DNA of 64,000 nt from Saccharopolyspora erythraea (GTDB lineage: Bacteria > Actinomycetota > Actinomycetes > Mycobacteriales > Pseudonocardiaceae): NCBI RefSeq assembly GCF_018141105.1, contig NZ_CP054839.1, positions 1,116,001 to 1,180,000 of the forward strand, in the 5' to 3' direction. Below are positions 43,642 through 51,485 of the stretch, one piece after another. The position numbers and the translations under genes are program-made. The notes under the pieces were generated by a model. That model saw only the letters and a program-made list of their open reading frames with translations, was not told the origin of the DNA and made no database searches. Within the stretch, counting starts at the first letter, position 1; the number at the start of each line of letters is the position of its first letter.

Positions 43642-44409
43642 TCAGCGGGGCAGCGCCAGGCCGGGCGGGTCGTCGGGTGAGTCGTCCTCCTCGTCGGGCA
43701 TGACCCGCAGCATGCCGTCGAGCTCGAGCGGCTCGTCGGGGTCGAGGACGATCCCGGCCGAGCGCAGCACGCCGTCGATGCCGTACCAGATGATCTGGGC
43801 CAGGTAGTCGGTGAGGTTCTCCCTGCTCATCGACTGCCGGTCCAGCCACCAGTCGCCGCTGGCCTGCACCATGCCGACCAGGCCGTGGCTCCACGCCTCG
43901 ACCCCGCCCGAGTCCAGTCCCAGCGCCCGCATGTACTCGCCGAGCAGCCGGGACAGCGAGTTGGCGATCACGGTCTTCTCGGCCACGACCGGGTCCTGGG
44001 TCACCGGCCGGTCGGTGAAGTTGCGCCGCACCACGAAGCGGTAGAGGTCGGGGAACTCCTCGATGACCCCCAGGTACACCCCGATGATGCGGCGGATGCG
44101 CTCGTTCGGGCTGCCCTGCCCGCCCAGCGCGGGCCGCAGCCGGTTCATCAGCAGTTCGGCGCCCCACTCGCCGACGGCCACGTACAGGTCGCTCTTGTCG
44201 CTGAAGTGCCGGTAGAGGACCGGTTTGCTGACCCCCGCCGTGGCGGCGATCTCGTCCATGCCGACGTCGGCGCCGTGCTCGCGGATGGCCCGCACCGCGG
44301 CCTCGACGAACTCGGCGCGGCGCGCCTGGCGGTGCTCGCGCCAGCGCTCGCGGCGGGCGTCCCCGTGCTCCTTGCCGGCGGTCTTGACAGGTCGGGAGAT
44401 GTGGCTCAC
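43642..44409 (-). CDS. TetR-family regulator of the AurF divergon
   Basis: A 255-residue regulator. The HTH (IREHGADVGMDEIAATAGVSKPVLYRHFSDKSDLY in pieces) is canonical. The ligand domain is long and ends with an acidic tail (PDEEDDSPDDPP). GTG at 44409 lies exactly seven bases after TACCTT, so the mRNA is probably leaderless. The -10 is overlapped by GTAAC/GTTAC half-sites, which makes autorepression and control of the divergent AurF gene likely. The downstream DUF4873 gene is in the same operon. Confidence 0.88.
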   Translation of the reverse strand: MSHISRPVKTAGKEHGDARRERWREHRQARRAEFVEAAVRAIREHGADVGMDEIAATAGVSKPVLYRHFSDKSDLYVAVGEWGAELLMNRLRPALGGQGSPNERIRRIIGVYLGVIEEFPDLYRFVVRRNFTDRPVTQDPVVAEKTVIANSLSRLLGEYMRALGLDSGGVEAWSHGLVGMVQASGDWWLDRQSMSRENLTDYLAQIIWYGIDGVLRSAGIVLDPDEPLELDGMLRVMPDEEDDSPDDPPGLALPR

Positions 44410-44416
44410 GCTACCC

Positions 44417-44440
44417 AAGGTAACTGTTACCGGAAGTAAC
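44417..44440. promoter_or_regulatory. TetR operator overlapping divergent promoters
   Basis: Three half-sites: GTAAC (44420-44424), GTTAC (44426-44430) and GTAAC (44436-44440). They make the palindromes GTAAC-T-GTTAC and GTTAC-CGGAA-GTAAC. The minus-strand -10 TACCTT (44422-44417) overlaps the first half-site, and TAACAT (44437-44442) can be the -10 toward the AurF gene. Confidence 0.65.
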
Positions 44441-44483
44441 ATGCAACGGCGTGTCCTCCGGACAGGGAGAGGTGAGCACTGAG

Positions 44484-45383
44484 ATGAGCAGGACCTTGCA
44501 GGTCAACGACCGTGAGAGGACAGCGGCCAGACTGCTGAGGTCGTCGGCGAAGAACAGCTACGACCCCGAGGTCGACATCGACTGGGACGCGCCGCTGGCA
44601 GAGGACAGGCCCTACATCCCGTTCCACCGCAGCTCCCTCTACGGCACGCCGATGTGGGACGCGCTCAGCGACGAGCAGCGCATCGAGCTGACCAAGCACG
44701 AGTTCGCCAGCATCGCCTCCAACGGCCTGTGGTTCGAGGTGCTGCTCATGCAGATGCTGCTCAAGGAGTTCTACGTCAGCGACCCGCGGAGCAACCACGC
44801 CCAGTACGCCCTCACCGAGGTCGCCGACGAGTGCAGGCACTCGACGATGTTCGCCAAGGCCGTCGACCGGGTCGGCGCGCCTGCCTACGGTCCGCTCCCG
44901 CTGCTGCACCTCGGAGGACGGGTGCTGCCCGCGGTCCTGAAGGGGCCGTCGGCCTACGCCTCGATCCTGGTCGCCGAGGAGATCCTGGACCGGTTCCAGC
45001 GCGACCAGATGAATGACGAGAACGTCCAGCCGCTGGTCAGGATGGTCAACCGCATCCACGTGCTGGAGGAGGCCAGGCACGTCACCTTCGCCCGCGAGGA
45101 GGTCGTGCGCCGGATGGCCGATTGCAACGCGGCCGAGCGCGCCTACCACCAGTTCTGGACCGCGCTGGTGTCCTGGGCGATCTGCTTCAGTCTCATCAAC
45201 CCCAACGTCTACAAGGCGGTCGGCCTGCGCCCGCGCGACGCCCACCGGGCCGCGTGGCGGAACCCGCACTTCCTCGACACGCTGCACTGGGGCGGCGAGA
45301 AGATCATGGCCTTCCTCGGCGAGGCGGGTCTGGTCGGCAAGCCCGGAATGCGGTTCTGGAAGAAGGCGAACCTGATCCGATGA
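44484..45383 (+). CDS. AurF-like diiron oxygenase
   Basis: A 299-residue helical protein of the p-aminobenzoate N-oxygenase AurF family. Ligand spacing agrees with AurF: Glu116 and His119 (ADECRHS), Glu165/166 (LVAEEILD), then His192, Glu196 and His199 (IHVLEEARHV), giving the extra His typical of the family. ATG at 44484 has GAGGTG about nine bases upstream. Its stop overlaps the hydrolase start (ATGA). It likely oxidises an amine or similar small molecule with O2; the substrate is unknown. It is controlled by the divergent TetR gene. Confidence 0.87.
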   Translation: MSRTLQVNDRERTAARLLRSSAKNSYDPEVDIDWDAPLAEDRPYIPFHRSSLYGTPMWDALSDEQRIELTKHEFASIASNGLWFEVLLMQMLLKEFYVSDPRSNHAQYALTEVADECRHSTMFAKAVDRVGAPAYGPLPLLHLGGRVLPAVLKGPSAYASILVAEEILDRFQRDQMNDENVQPLVRMVNRIHVLEEARHVTFAREEVVRRMADCNAAERAYHQFWTALVSWAICFSLINPNVYKAVGLRPRDAHRAAWRNPHFLDTLHWGGEKIMAFLGEAGLVGKPGMRFWKKANLIR

Positions 45384-46426
45384 CGACCCCGGGGAGTTCG
45401 ATGACCGCGACACTGCCCGCCACCGCGCCGGGCATGTTCACCACCTGCGACGGCACCCGGCTGCGGGTGCTGGAGGAGGGCGACCGCGACGCGCCGGTGA
45501 CGGTGGTGCTGGTGCACGGCTGGACCCTGACCAAGCACACCTGGGACCGCGTGGTGGCCGGGCTGCCCGCCGCTGTGGGCGCTCCGGTCCGCATCGTGCG
45601 CTACGACCTGCGCGGCCACGGCGAGAGCGACGCCGCGCCCCCGGGCAGCGCGACGATCGAGCAGTGCGCGGACGACCTGGCCGACGTTGTCCGCGAACGC
45701 GTACCGGAAGGGCCGATCGTGTTCGCCGGCCACTCCATGGGCGGCATGACCCTGATGGCCTTCGTCGAGCGGCACCGCGCGGTGTTCGAGGCGCGGGCCG
45801 CCGGGGTGGCCCTGGTCGGGACGTCGTGCGGTGGCCTGGTGGCGCCGGCCCTCGGCCTGCCCGGTCCGGTCGCCGCGGTCGCCAACCACCTGGAGCGCCG
45901 GGTCCGCGTCCGGCTGGCCGCGGCCCGCGGCCGAGCTCTCTGCAAGCGGTCGGCCGTCCTGCGGCCGGGGCTGCGCTGGCTGCTGTTCGGGCAGCGGCCC
46001 GCCGCCACAGACGTCGCGTCCACCGCGGACTGGGTCGCGGGGTGCAACCCGTCGAACATGGCTTCCTTCCGCGACGCCCTCGCCGCGCACGACCGGCTCG
46101 CCGCGCTGGACGCCTTCCGGTCGGTGCCCGCGGTCGTGCTCGTGGGCCTGGCGGACCGGCTGACGCCGTACGCGCACGCCGTCCGGCTCACCGAAGCGCT
46201 GCCCCACGCCAGGTTCACGGTCTACGCGGGGGCGGGGCACATGCTGCCGCTCGAACGGGACGCGGAGGTCACGGCCCGCATCGCCGGTGTGGTGCGGGCG
46301 GCGACCGGCTCCGCTCCGGCGGGCGAGGGCGCTTCCAAGGCCAAGCCCCGGACCCGCTCGAAGGCCGCCAAGCCCGCGAGCGCCGCAAACACCGGCAGCG
46401 CCGCCAAGACCGCGAGCGCGGACTAG
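45380..46426 (+). CDS. alpha/beta hydrolase with basic C-terminal tail
   Basis: A 348-residue hydrolase: oxyanion region LVHGWTLTKHTWD, nucleophile Ser119 in GHSMGG, acid in LVGLADRLTPY and His in AGAGHMLPLE. The fold ends near residue 310. A tail of about 35 residues rich in Lys, Ala, Ser and Thr (KAKPRTRSKAAKPAS) follows, like a histone H1-type stretch and unusual for such enzymes. It is coupled to the AurF-like gene by a four-base overlap, suggesting that it processes the same compound. It is convergent with fasR. Confidence 0.87.
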   Translation: MTTPGSSMTATLPATAPGMFTTCDGTRLRVLEEGDRDAPVTVVLVHGWTLTKHTWDRVVAGLPAAVGAPVRIVRYDLRGHGESDAAPPGSATIEQCADDLADVVRERVPEGPIVFAGHSMGGMTLMAFVERHRAVFEARAAGVALVGTSCGGLVAPALGLPGPVAAVANHLERRVRVRLAAARGRALCKRSAVLRPGLRWLLFGQRPAATDVASTADWVAGCNPSNMASFRDALAAHDRLAALDAFRSVPAVVLVGLADRLTPYAHAVRLTEALPHARFTVYAGAGHMLPLERDAEVTARIAGVVRAATGSAPAGEGASKAKPRTRSKAAKPASAANTGSAAKTASAD

Positions 46427-46504
46427 GCCGCCCGAATGGTGCGCGGTGTCCGGCAGCCCGCCGTGCGCCGTGCACCGTCGTTTCGCGGCGCCCGGGCCGG
46501 GCGG

Positions 46505-47125
46505 TCAGCCCGCCTGGAGCGGGAAGCCCGACAGGCCCTTCCACGCGAGGGTGGACATCAGGGTCACCGCCTCGTCGCGCGAGACGGTCTGCGAGGCGTC
46601 GAGCCAGTACCTGGCCGTGACCTGGCTGAGCCCGACCAGGCCGACCGCCAGCAGCCGGGCGCGCTCGTGGTCGAGCCCGGCGTCGGCGGTCACCGCCTCG
46701 GCCACCGCGTCGATGCAGCCGGACAGCGCGTTCTGCACCGCCTGCTCCACCGACGGCTCGCTGCGCAGGTCTGACTCGAAGACCAGGCGGAACGCCTGCC
46801 CCTCGGTGTCGACGAACTCGTAGAGCGCACCGACGGCCGCGCGCACCCGGTGCTTGTTGTCCGGGGTGGACTCGATGGCCTGGCGCACCCGGCGGACCAA
46901 CTCGCCGCCGTGGGTCTCCAGCAGCGCCAGGTAGAGCTCGAGCTTGCCCGGGAAGTGCTGGTAGAGGACCGGCTTGCTGACGCCGGCGCGCTCGGCGATG
47001 TCGTCCATCGCGGCGGCGTGGTAGCCGTTGTGCACGAAGACGTGCTGGGCGGCGTCGAGAAGCTGGGCCCGGCGCGCGTCGCGTGGCAACCGGACGCCTC
47101 GGGTCGGCTGCGCGGTTTCCGTCAT
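46505..47125 (-). CDS. fasR: TetR-family regulator FasR
   Basis: A 206-residue regulator closely resembling M. tuberculosis FasR (Rv3208), the activator of the fatty acid synthase genes fas-acpS that senses long-chain acyl-CoA. Shared segments include NGYHAAAMDDIAERAGVSKPVLYQHFPGKLELYLALL, the CIDAVAEAVTADAGLDHERARLLAVGLVGLSQ region and ARYWLDAS. The gene order with DUF3152 is the same. ATG at 47125 has GGAGG six bases upstream, better than GTG 47137. The target fas gene is not in this window. Confidence 0.88.
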   Translation of the reverse strand: MTETAQPTRGVRLPRDARRAQLLDAAQHVFVHNGYHAAAMDDIAERAGVSKPVLYQHFPGKLELYLALLETHGGELVRRVRQAIESTPDNKHRVRAAVGALYEFVDTEGQAFRLVFESDLRSEPSVEQAVQNALSGCIDAVAEAVTADAGLDHERARLLAVGLVGLSQVTARYWLDASQTVSRDEAVTLMSTLAWKGLSGFPLQAG

Positions 47126-47527
47126 CCTTGCCTCCACCCGGTTCCTTCCGTGGTTCGCCGGTGACCACCCGGCCCCCGGGTCCTGACTTTACTCGTCGGT
47201 AGTCCCGGATACCGAGGTCGCATCGCCCGATCTGATGGGGCCGGGACGCCCTCGGCGCAGCCGACCGGTTCCGCACCGTGATCGCATGAGGTTAGCGATG
47301 GCCACCGGTGCTCGTGCGAAGGATCGCTCTCACCCGTTCCGGGCGCTACCGGTGTGCCGGAAGTGGCAGGTGTGACAACTCACGCCGCCTCTGCACGCCT
47401 GGGATGCCGCCGATGTCCGAAGATCATGACCGAACTGCGTAATATCGTGTGATCTGGGGGATTCGATCACCCGGAGTGCCCAGCGCCTCGGGCGGGACGC
47501 CTCCCGCGCTGTGGCACTCTTATGACC
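47126..47527. promoter_or_regulatory. 402-bp fasR/DUF3152 divergent region
   Basis: No gene. GTGATC (47449-47454) and GATCAC (47465-47470) form a perfect inverted repeat with a 10-base spacer, a possible regulator site. TAATAT (47440-47445) may be a -10. CACTCT (47515-47520) is seven bases before GTG 47528. Confidence 0.4.
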
Positions 47528-48589
47528 GTGACCCGCCCGCCCCACCGACCGCGCGCCTCCGAACCCCGCAAGCCGTCGTCGGGCAGAGGAGGCGGTCGCG
47601 TGGTCTCCAGCCGGACGGAAGGCCACCGCTCGGAACGCAGCGGTGAGCCGCTGGCCGCCTCCTGGCACCCCACCGCGGAGCACGCGGGCGAGGCCGACGA
47701 CGAGTCACCCAAGCCCTCGCGCCGCAGGCGCGCGCTGGGGCGCTACGGCTGGCGGATCTACGCGCTGCCGCTGCTGGTCGTGGTCAGCGCGCTCGCGGTG
47801 TTCCAGGCCGTGCGGCCGCCCGAAGGGGGCCGGGCGCTCGAGATGAACCCGCCGAACGACGACACCGGGCCCGCTGCGCCGATAGTGACCGAGGCGCCAC
47901 CGGGGCAGACCTTCGCACCGGACATGTTCTCGGCGGACCTGCCCCCCGGAGCGCCGCTGCCGGAGTTCGGCGCGCGGACCTTCGACGTGCTGCCCGGCAC
48001 CTCGCCGCGGGTCGGCCAGGGCGACCTGTACCGCTACACCGTCGAGGTCGAGGTGGGGGTCAAGCTCTCCGAGGGCAACGACAGCTTCGGCCACCTCGTG
48101 CAGGAGACGCTGTCGGACCCGCGGAGCTGGACCAACCCGCAGGCCGGGGGCATCGCGCTGGAGCGGGTCGACCGCACCGGCCCGCGCCCGGACTTCCGCG
48201 TCATCCTGGTCAGCCAGCAGACCGCCCGCGAGGCCTGCGACTTCTCCAACGGCGTGCCGTTCGACAGCTCGTGCCGCAAGGGCGACATGGTCTACATCAA
48301 CGCCGCGCGCTGGGTGCGGGGCGCGGTGTCGTTCGAGGGCGACTCCGGCAGCTACCGGCGCTACGCGATCAACCACGAGGTCGGCCACGTCTTCGGCAAC
48401 GGGCACGTCGGGTGCCCCGCGCCGGGCGGGCTGGCGCCGGTGATGATGCAGCAGACCTTCAGCGTCGCCAACAACGAGTTGCACGAGCTGAACAAGGTCG
48501 CCGACCAGGGCACGTTCATCCCGGCCAACGGCTTCGTGTGCAAGTACAACGCCTGGCCCTTCCCGGTCGGCGGCAACGGCGGCCCCTGA
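47528..48589 (+). CDS. DUF3152 membrane-anchored zincin-like protein (Rv3207c-like)
   Basis: A 353-residue protein. A basic, disordered N-terminus of ~70 residues precedes one membrane helix (IYALPLLVVVSALAVF), so the main domain is outside the cell. The DUF3152 domain has the zinc-protease motif HEVGHVFGNGH with His283, Glu284, His287 and His293, the metzincin-type third ligand. Four Cys residues (EACDF, SSCRKG, VGCPAPG, FVCKY) are likely paired. The start is set at GTG 47528, seven bases after CACTCT; ATG 47522 is only one base from that box. Its substrate is unknown. The metallopeptidase reading is from motif, not from known biochemistry. Confidence 0.85.
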   Translation: MTRPPHRPRASEPRKPSSGRGGGRVVSSRTEGHRSERSGEPLAASWHPTAEHAGEADDESPKPSRRRRALGRYGWRIYALPLLVVVSALAVFQAVRPPEGGRALEMNPPNDDTGPAAPIVTEAPPGQTFAPDMFSADLPPGAPLPEFGARTFDVLPGTSPRVGQGDLYRYTVEVEVGVKLSEGNDSFGHLVQETLSDPRSWTNPQAGGIALERVDRTGPRPDFRVILVSQQTAREACDFSNGVPFDSSCRKGDMVYINAARWVRGAVSFEGDSGSYRRYAINHEVGHVFGNGHVGCPAPGGLAPVMMQQTFSVANNELHELNKVADQGTFIPANGFVCKYNAWPFPVGGNGGP

Positions 48590-48809
48590 CCGCGGCGCGG
48601 TCGCGGAGTGACCCACGCCGCCCTCCGGGCGTCCGCGAGCCGGGATCCGTCCCGGATGGTGGGAGTATTTTGGGTCTCGGAAGACGATCCGCCAGGCTGG
48701 CGTTGCAGATTTCGTGGGGCGCTTCGGCGCCATCGCGAACGCTTGTGGTGCCCGTGACGCGCGCACGCACGTCGCAGCGGGTCACCGACCATGGAGGAGG
48801 AGCTGGGAG

Positions 48810-49982
48810 ATGTCCGGCGCTACGTCACTGCCGCCGCTGGTCGAGCCCGCGGCGGAGCTGACCAAGGAAGAGGTCGCGCGCTACAGCCGCCACCTGATCA
48901 TCCCGGACGTCGGGATGGACGGCCAGAAGCGGCTGAAGAACGCCAAGGTGCTCGTCGTCGGTGCCGGCGGGCTCGGCAGCCCCGCGCTGCTGTACCTGGC
49001 GGCGGCCGGTGTCGGCACGCTCGGCATCGTCGAGTTCGACGAGGTGGACGAGTCCAACCTGCACCGGCAGGTCATCCACGGCCAGTCCGACCTGGGCAGG
49101 CCGAAGGCGGAGTCGGCGCGCGACTCCATCGCCGAGGTCAACCCGTTCGTCAAGGTCAACCTGCACCAGACGCACCTGTCCTCGGAGAACGCGCTCGACA
49201 TCTTCCGGGACTACGACCTGATCCTGGACGGCACGGACAACTTCGCCACCCGCTACCTGGTCAACGACGCGGCCGTGCTGCTCGGCAAGCCCTACGTGTG
49301 GGGCTCGATCTTCCGCTTCGAAGGCCAGGCCAGCGTGTTCTGGGCCGAGCACGGCCCGAACTACCGCGACCTCTACCCGGAGCCGCCGCCGCCCGGCATG
49401 GTGCCGTCGTGCGCCGAGGGCGGCGTGCTCGGCGTGCTGTGCGCGTCGATCGGCTCGATCATGGTCAACGAGGCGATCAAGCTCATCGCCGGCATCGGTG
49501 AGACGCTGCTGGGCCGCCTGATGATCTACGACGCGCTGGAGATGAGCTACCGCACCGTCAAGATCCGCAAGGACCCCGAGGCCGAGCCGATCACCGAGCT
49601 GATCGACTACGAGGCGTTCTGCGGCGTGGTCTCCGACGACGCGCAGCAGGCGGCGGTGAACAGCACCATCACCCCGCGCGAGCTCAAGGACATGTTCGAC
49701 CGCGGCGAGAAGTTCGAGCTGATCGACGTCCGCGAGCCGCACGAGTACGAGATCGTCAAGATCGAGGGCTCGAAGCTGATCCCCAAGGACCGCATCCTGT
49801 CCGGCGAGGCGCTCTCGGAGCTGCCGCAGGACCGCAAGATCGTGCTGCACTGCAAGTCCGGTGGCCGGTCGGCGGAGGCGCTCGCGGCGCTGCACAAGGC
49901 GGGCTTCTCCGACGCGGTGCACGTCGGCGGCGGGGTGCTCGGCTGGGCCAACCAGGTCGACACCAGCCTGCCGACCTACTGA
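48810..49982 (+). CDS. moeZ: adenylyltransferase/sulfurtransferase MoeZ
   Basis: A 390-residue two-domain protein. The ThiF/MoeB-like E1 domain has the ATP loop VVGAGGLGSPALLYLAAAGVG and the LDGTDNFATRYLVND motif. The C-terminal rhodanese domain has the catalytic Cys348 in HCKSGGRSAEA. MoeZ activates ubiquitin-like sulfur carriers (MoaD, CysO, ThiS-like) by adenylation and transfers sulfur. The paired CxxC zinc motifs of E. coli MoeB are not seen. It matches Rv3206c. ATG at 48810 has GGAGGAG about seven bases before it. The 220 bp upstream hold no other gene. Confidence 0.94.
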   Translation: MSGATSLPPLVEPAAELTKEEVARYSRHLIIPDVGMDGQKRLKNAKVLVVGAGGLGSPALLYLAAAGVGTLGIVEFDEVDESNLHRQVIHGQSDLGRPKAESARDSIAEVNPFVKVNLHQTHLSSENALDIFRDYDLILDGTDNFATRYLVNDAAVLLGKPYVWGSIFRFEGQASVFWAEHGPNYRDLYPEPPPPGMVPSCAEGGVLGVLCASIGSIMVNEAIKLIAGIGETLLGRLMIYDALEMSYRTVKIRKDPEAEPITELIDYEAFCGVVSDDAQQAAVNSTITPRELKDMFDRGEKFELIDVREPHEYEIVKIEGSKLIPKDRILSGEALSELPQDRKIVLHCKSGGRSAEALAALHKAGFSDAVHVGGGVLGWANQVDTSLPTY

Positions 49983-50097
49983 CCGGCGCTCGCCGTTGCA
50001 CGCGTGGCCGGGCGATGTGACATCCATCGCCCGGCCACGCGGCGCTTCTCGGAGCGTCCGCTGTGGAAAAGCGGACTGTCGAGGTAGCGTCTCGCCC

Positions 50098-50895
50098 GTG
50101 ACTGCTACGCCGGAGCCGCCCCCGCCGCACGTGCGCGCGGCGTTCGGCGCGCGCGTCGAGGAACCCGAGCTGCTCGACGGAGCGGTCGCCTGGCGTTGCG
50201 GCGACATCGTGCTCAAGCCCGCCGCGAACACCGCCGAGGCCGCCTGGGTCGCCCAGACCCTCGACGTGCTGGAAGCCGACGACGTCCGGATCTCCCGCCC
50301 GGTCCGCTCCACCGACGGCCGCTGGGTCGTCGCGGGCTGGTCGGCGAGCCGGGACCTGGCAGGCCGCCCGGAGCCCCGCCACGACGAGGTCGTGGCGATG
50401 TCGCTGAGGCTGCACGCGGCGAGCCGGTTCCTGGCAAGGCCGCGTTTCCTGGCCACGCGCCAGGACATCTACGCGCTGGCCGACCGGATGGCCTGGGGCG
50501 AGGAGGAGTACCCGCTGCAGTCCGACAAGGGCGGCAGGCTCTACGACGTGCTCGCGACCTCGCGCCGCAAGGTGGAGCTGCGCCCGCAGGTGGTGCACGG
50601 CGACCTGTTCGGCAACGTGCTGTTCGCGGGCAACGCCCCGCCCGGCATCATCGACTTCTCCCCGTACTGGCGTCCCGCCGAGTGGGCGTCGGCGGTCGTG
50701 GTGATCGACGCCCTGGCCTGGGGCGGCTCGGACCCGGCGATCGTCGAGCGCTGGTCGCACCTCTCGGAGTGGCCGCAGGCGCTGTTGCGCGCCCTGCTGT
50801 TCCGGCTGGCCGTGCACGCGCTGCACCCGCGTTCCACGACGGCTTCGCTCGGTGGTCTGGAGCACGCCTCCCAGATGGTCCTCGAAGTGCTCTGA
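50098..50895 (+). CDS. TIGR02569 family protein (kinase-fold, Rv3205c-like)
   Basis: A 265-residue actinobacterial protein of the TIGR02569 family. It has an aminoglycoside-phosphotransferase-like C-terminal lobe: VVHGDLFGNVLF stands for the HGDxxxxN catalytic loop and GIIDFSPYWRPAEW for the metal-binding Asp. The N-terminal lobe has a plausible strand-Lys (CGDIVLKPAANTAEAAW). GTG at 50098 is seven bases after TAGCGT, a leaderless layout. It follows moeZ on the same strand as in M. tuberculosis order. No substrate is known. Confidence 0.8.
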   Translation: MTATPEPPPPHVRAAFGARVEEPELLDGAVAWRCGDIVLKPAANTAEAAWVAQTLDVLEADDVRISRPVRSTDGRWVVAGWSASRDLAGRPEPRHDEVVAMSLRLHAASRFLARPRFLATRQDIYALADRMAWGEEEYPLQSDKGGRLYDVLATSRRKVELRPQVVHGDLFGNVLFAGNAPPGIIDFSPYWRPAEWASAVVVIDALAWGGSDPAIVERWSHLSEWPQALLRALLFRLAVHALHPRSTTASLGGLEHASQMVLEVL

Positions 50896-50975
50896 TCCCT
50901 TTCCTGTCGCGCAACGGCCCGGAATGTCGTTGCGGTGGCCGATAATTCGCTCGGGGGTCGAGCGGAGGAGGCAGG

Positions 50976-51485
50976 GTGGGGACACGCACACCGGAGCAGC
51001 GGCTGGTCGCGGCGCTCGCCAGGAGCGCGGTGGAAGCCGCCGCGCCCGACGAGCTACCGCTGTTCGAGGAGACCTGCGACGAGTACCTGCGGCGGCCGGC
51101 CCGCGGCGACCGCGGATTCGACGACCCGCTGGGCTTCGGACTCGACACCGCGCTGTCGGTGCTCACCTTCGGAGCGCTCGCTGCCGCGCAGTCGGCCGCA
51201 GTCTTCGTCGCGCTGGAGGTCCGGTCGTCGGTTCGCGAGGAGTCCTCGTCGACGATCCGGGCCTGGACCAAGCGGCTCTTCCGGCGGCTGCAACCACCGG
51301 ACGACGTCGCGGGTGCGGCGGAGTCCGCGGAGGTCGAGGTGCCGGCCCTGACACCGGAGCAGCTGCGCAGGGTGCGGGAACACGCCTACGAGCAGGCGCG
51401 GGCGTTCCACGTGCCGCGCCGGGAGGCCGGGATCATGGCCGACGCGATCGTGGGACGTCTCAGCCTGCCCGATGAGGCCGAGTAG
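50976..51485 (+). CDS. hypothetical protein coupled to M48 protease
   Basis: A 169-residue protein that I do not recognise. The first 60 residues are charged and helical (RLVAALARSAVEAAA), then a hydrophobic region (ALSVLTFGALAAAQSAAVFVALEV) that may touch the membrane. A basic helix (WTKRLFRRLQ) and a C-terminal helical part (TPEQLRRVREHAYEQARAFHVPRREAGIMADAIV) follow. GTG at 50976 has GGAGGAGG upstream. It overlaps the protease gene by 14 bases, so the two are translated as a pair. A regulator or adaptor of the protease is plausible. Confidence 0.7.
   Translation: MGTRTPEQRLVAALARSAVEAAAPDELPLFEETCDEYLRRPARGDRGFDDPLGFGLDTALSVLTFGALAAAQSAAVFVALEVRSSVREESSSTIRAWTKRLFRRLQPPDDVAGAAESAEVEVPALTPEQLRRVREHAYEQARAFHVPRREAGIMADAIVGRLSLPDEAE

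Noticed and set aside
47138-47521. A short RNA gene or ORF between fasR and DUF3152
   Set aside because: Only promoter-like and inverted-repeat elements are seen; no frame has a ribosome site and no hairpin with a T-run is present.
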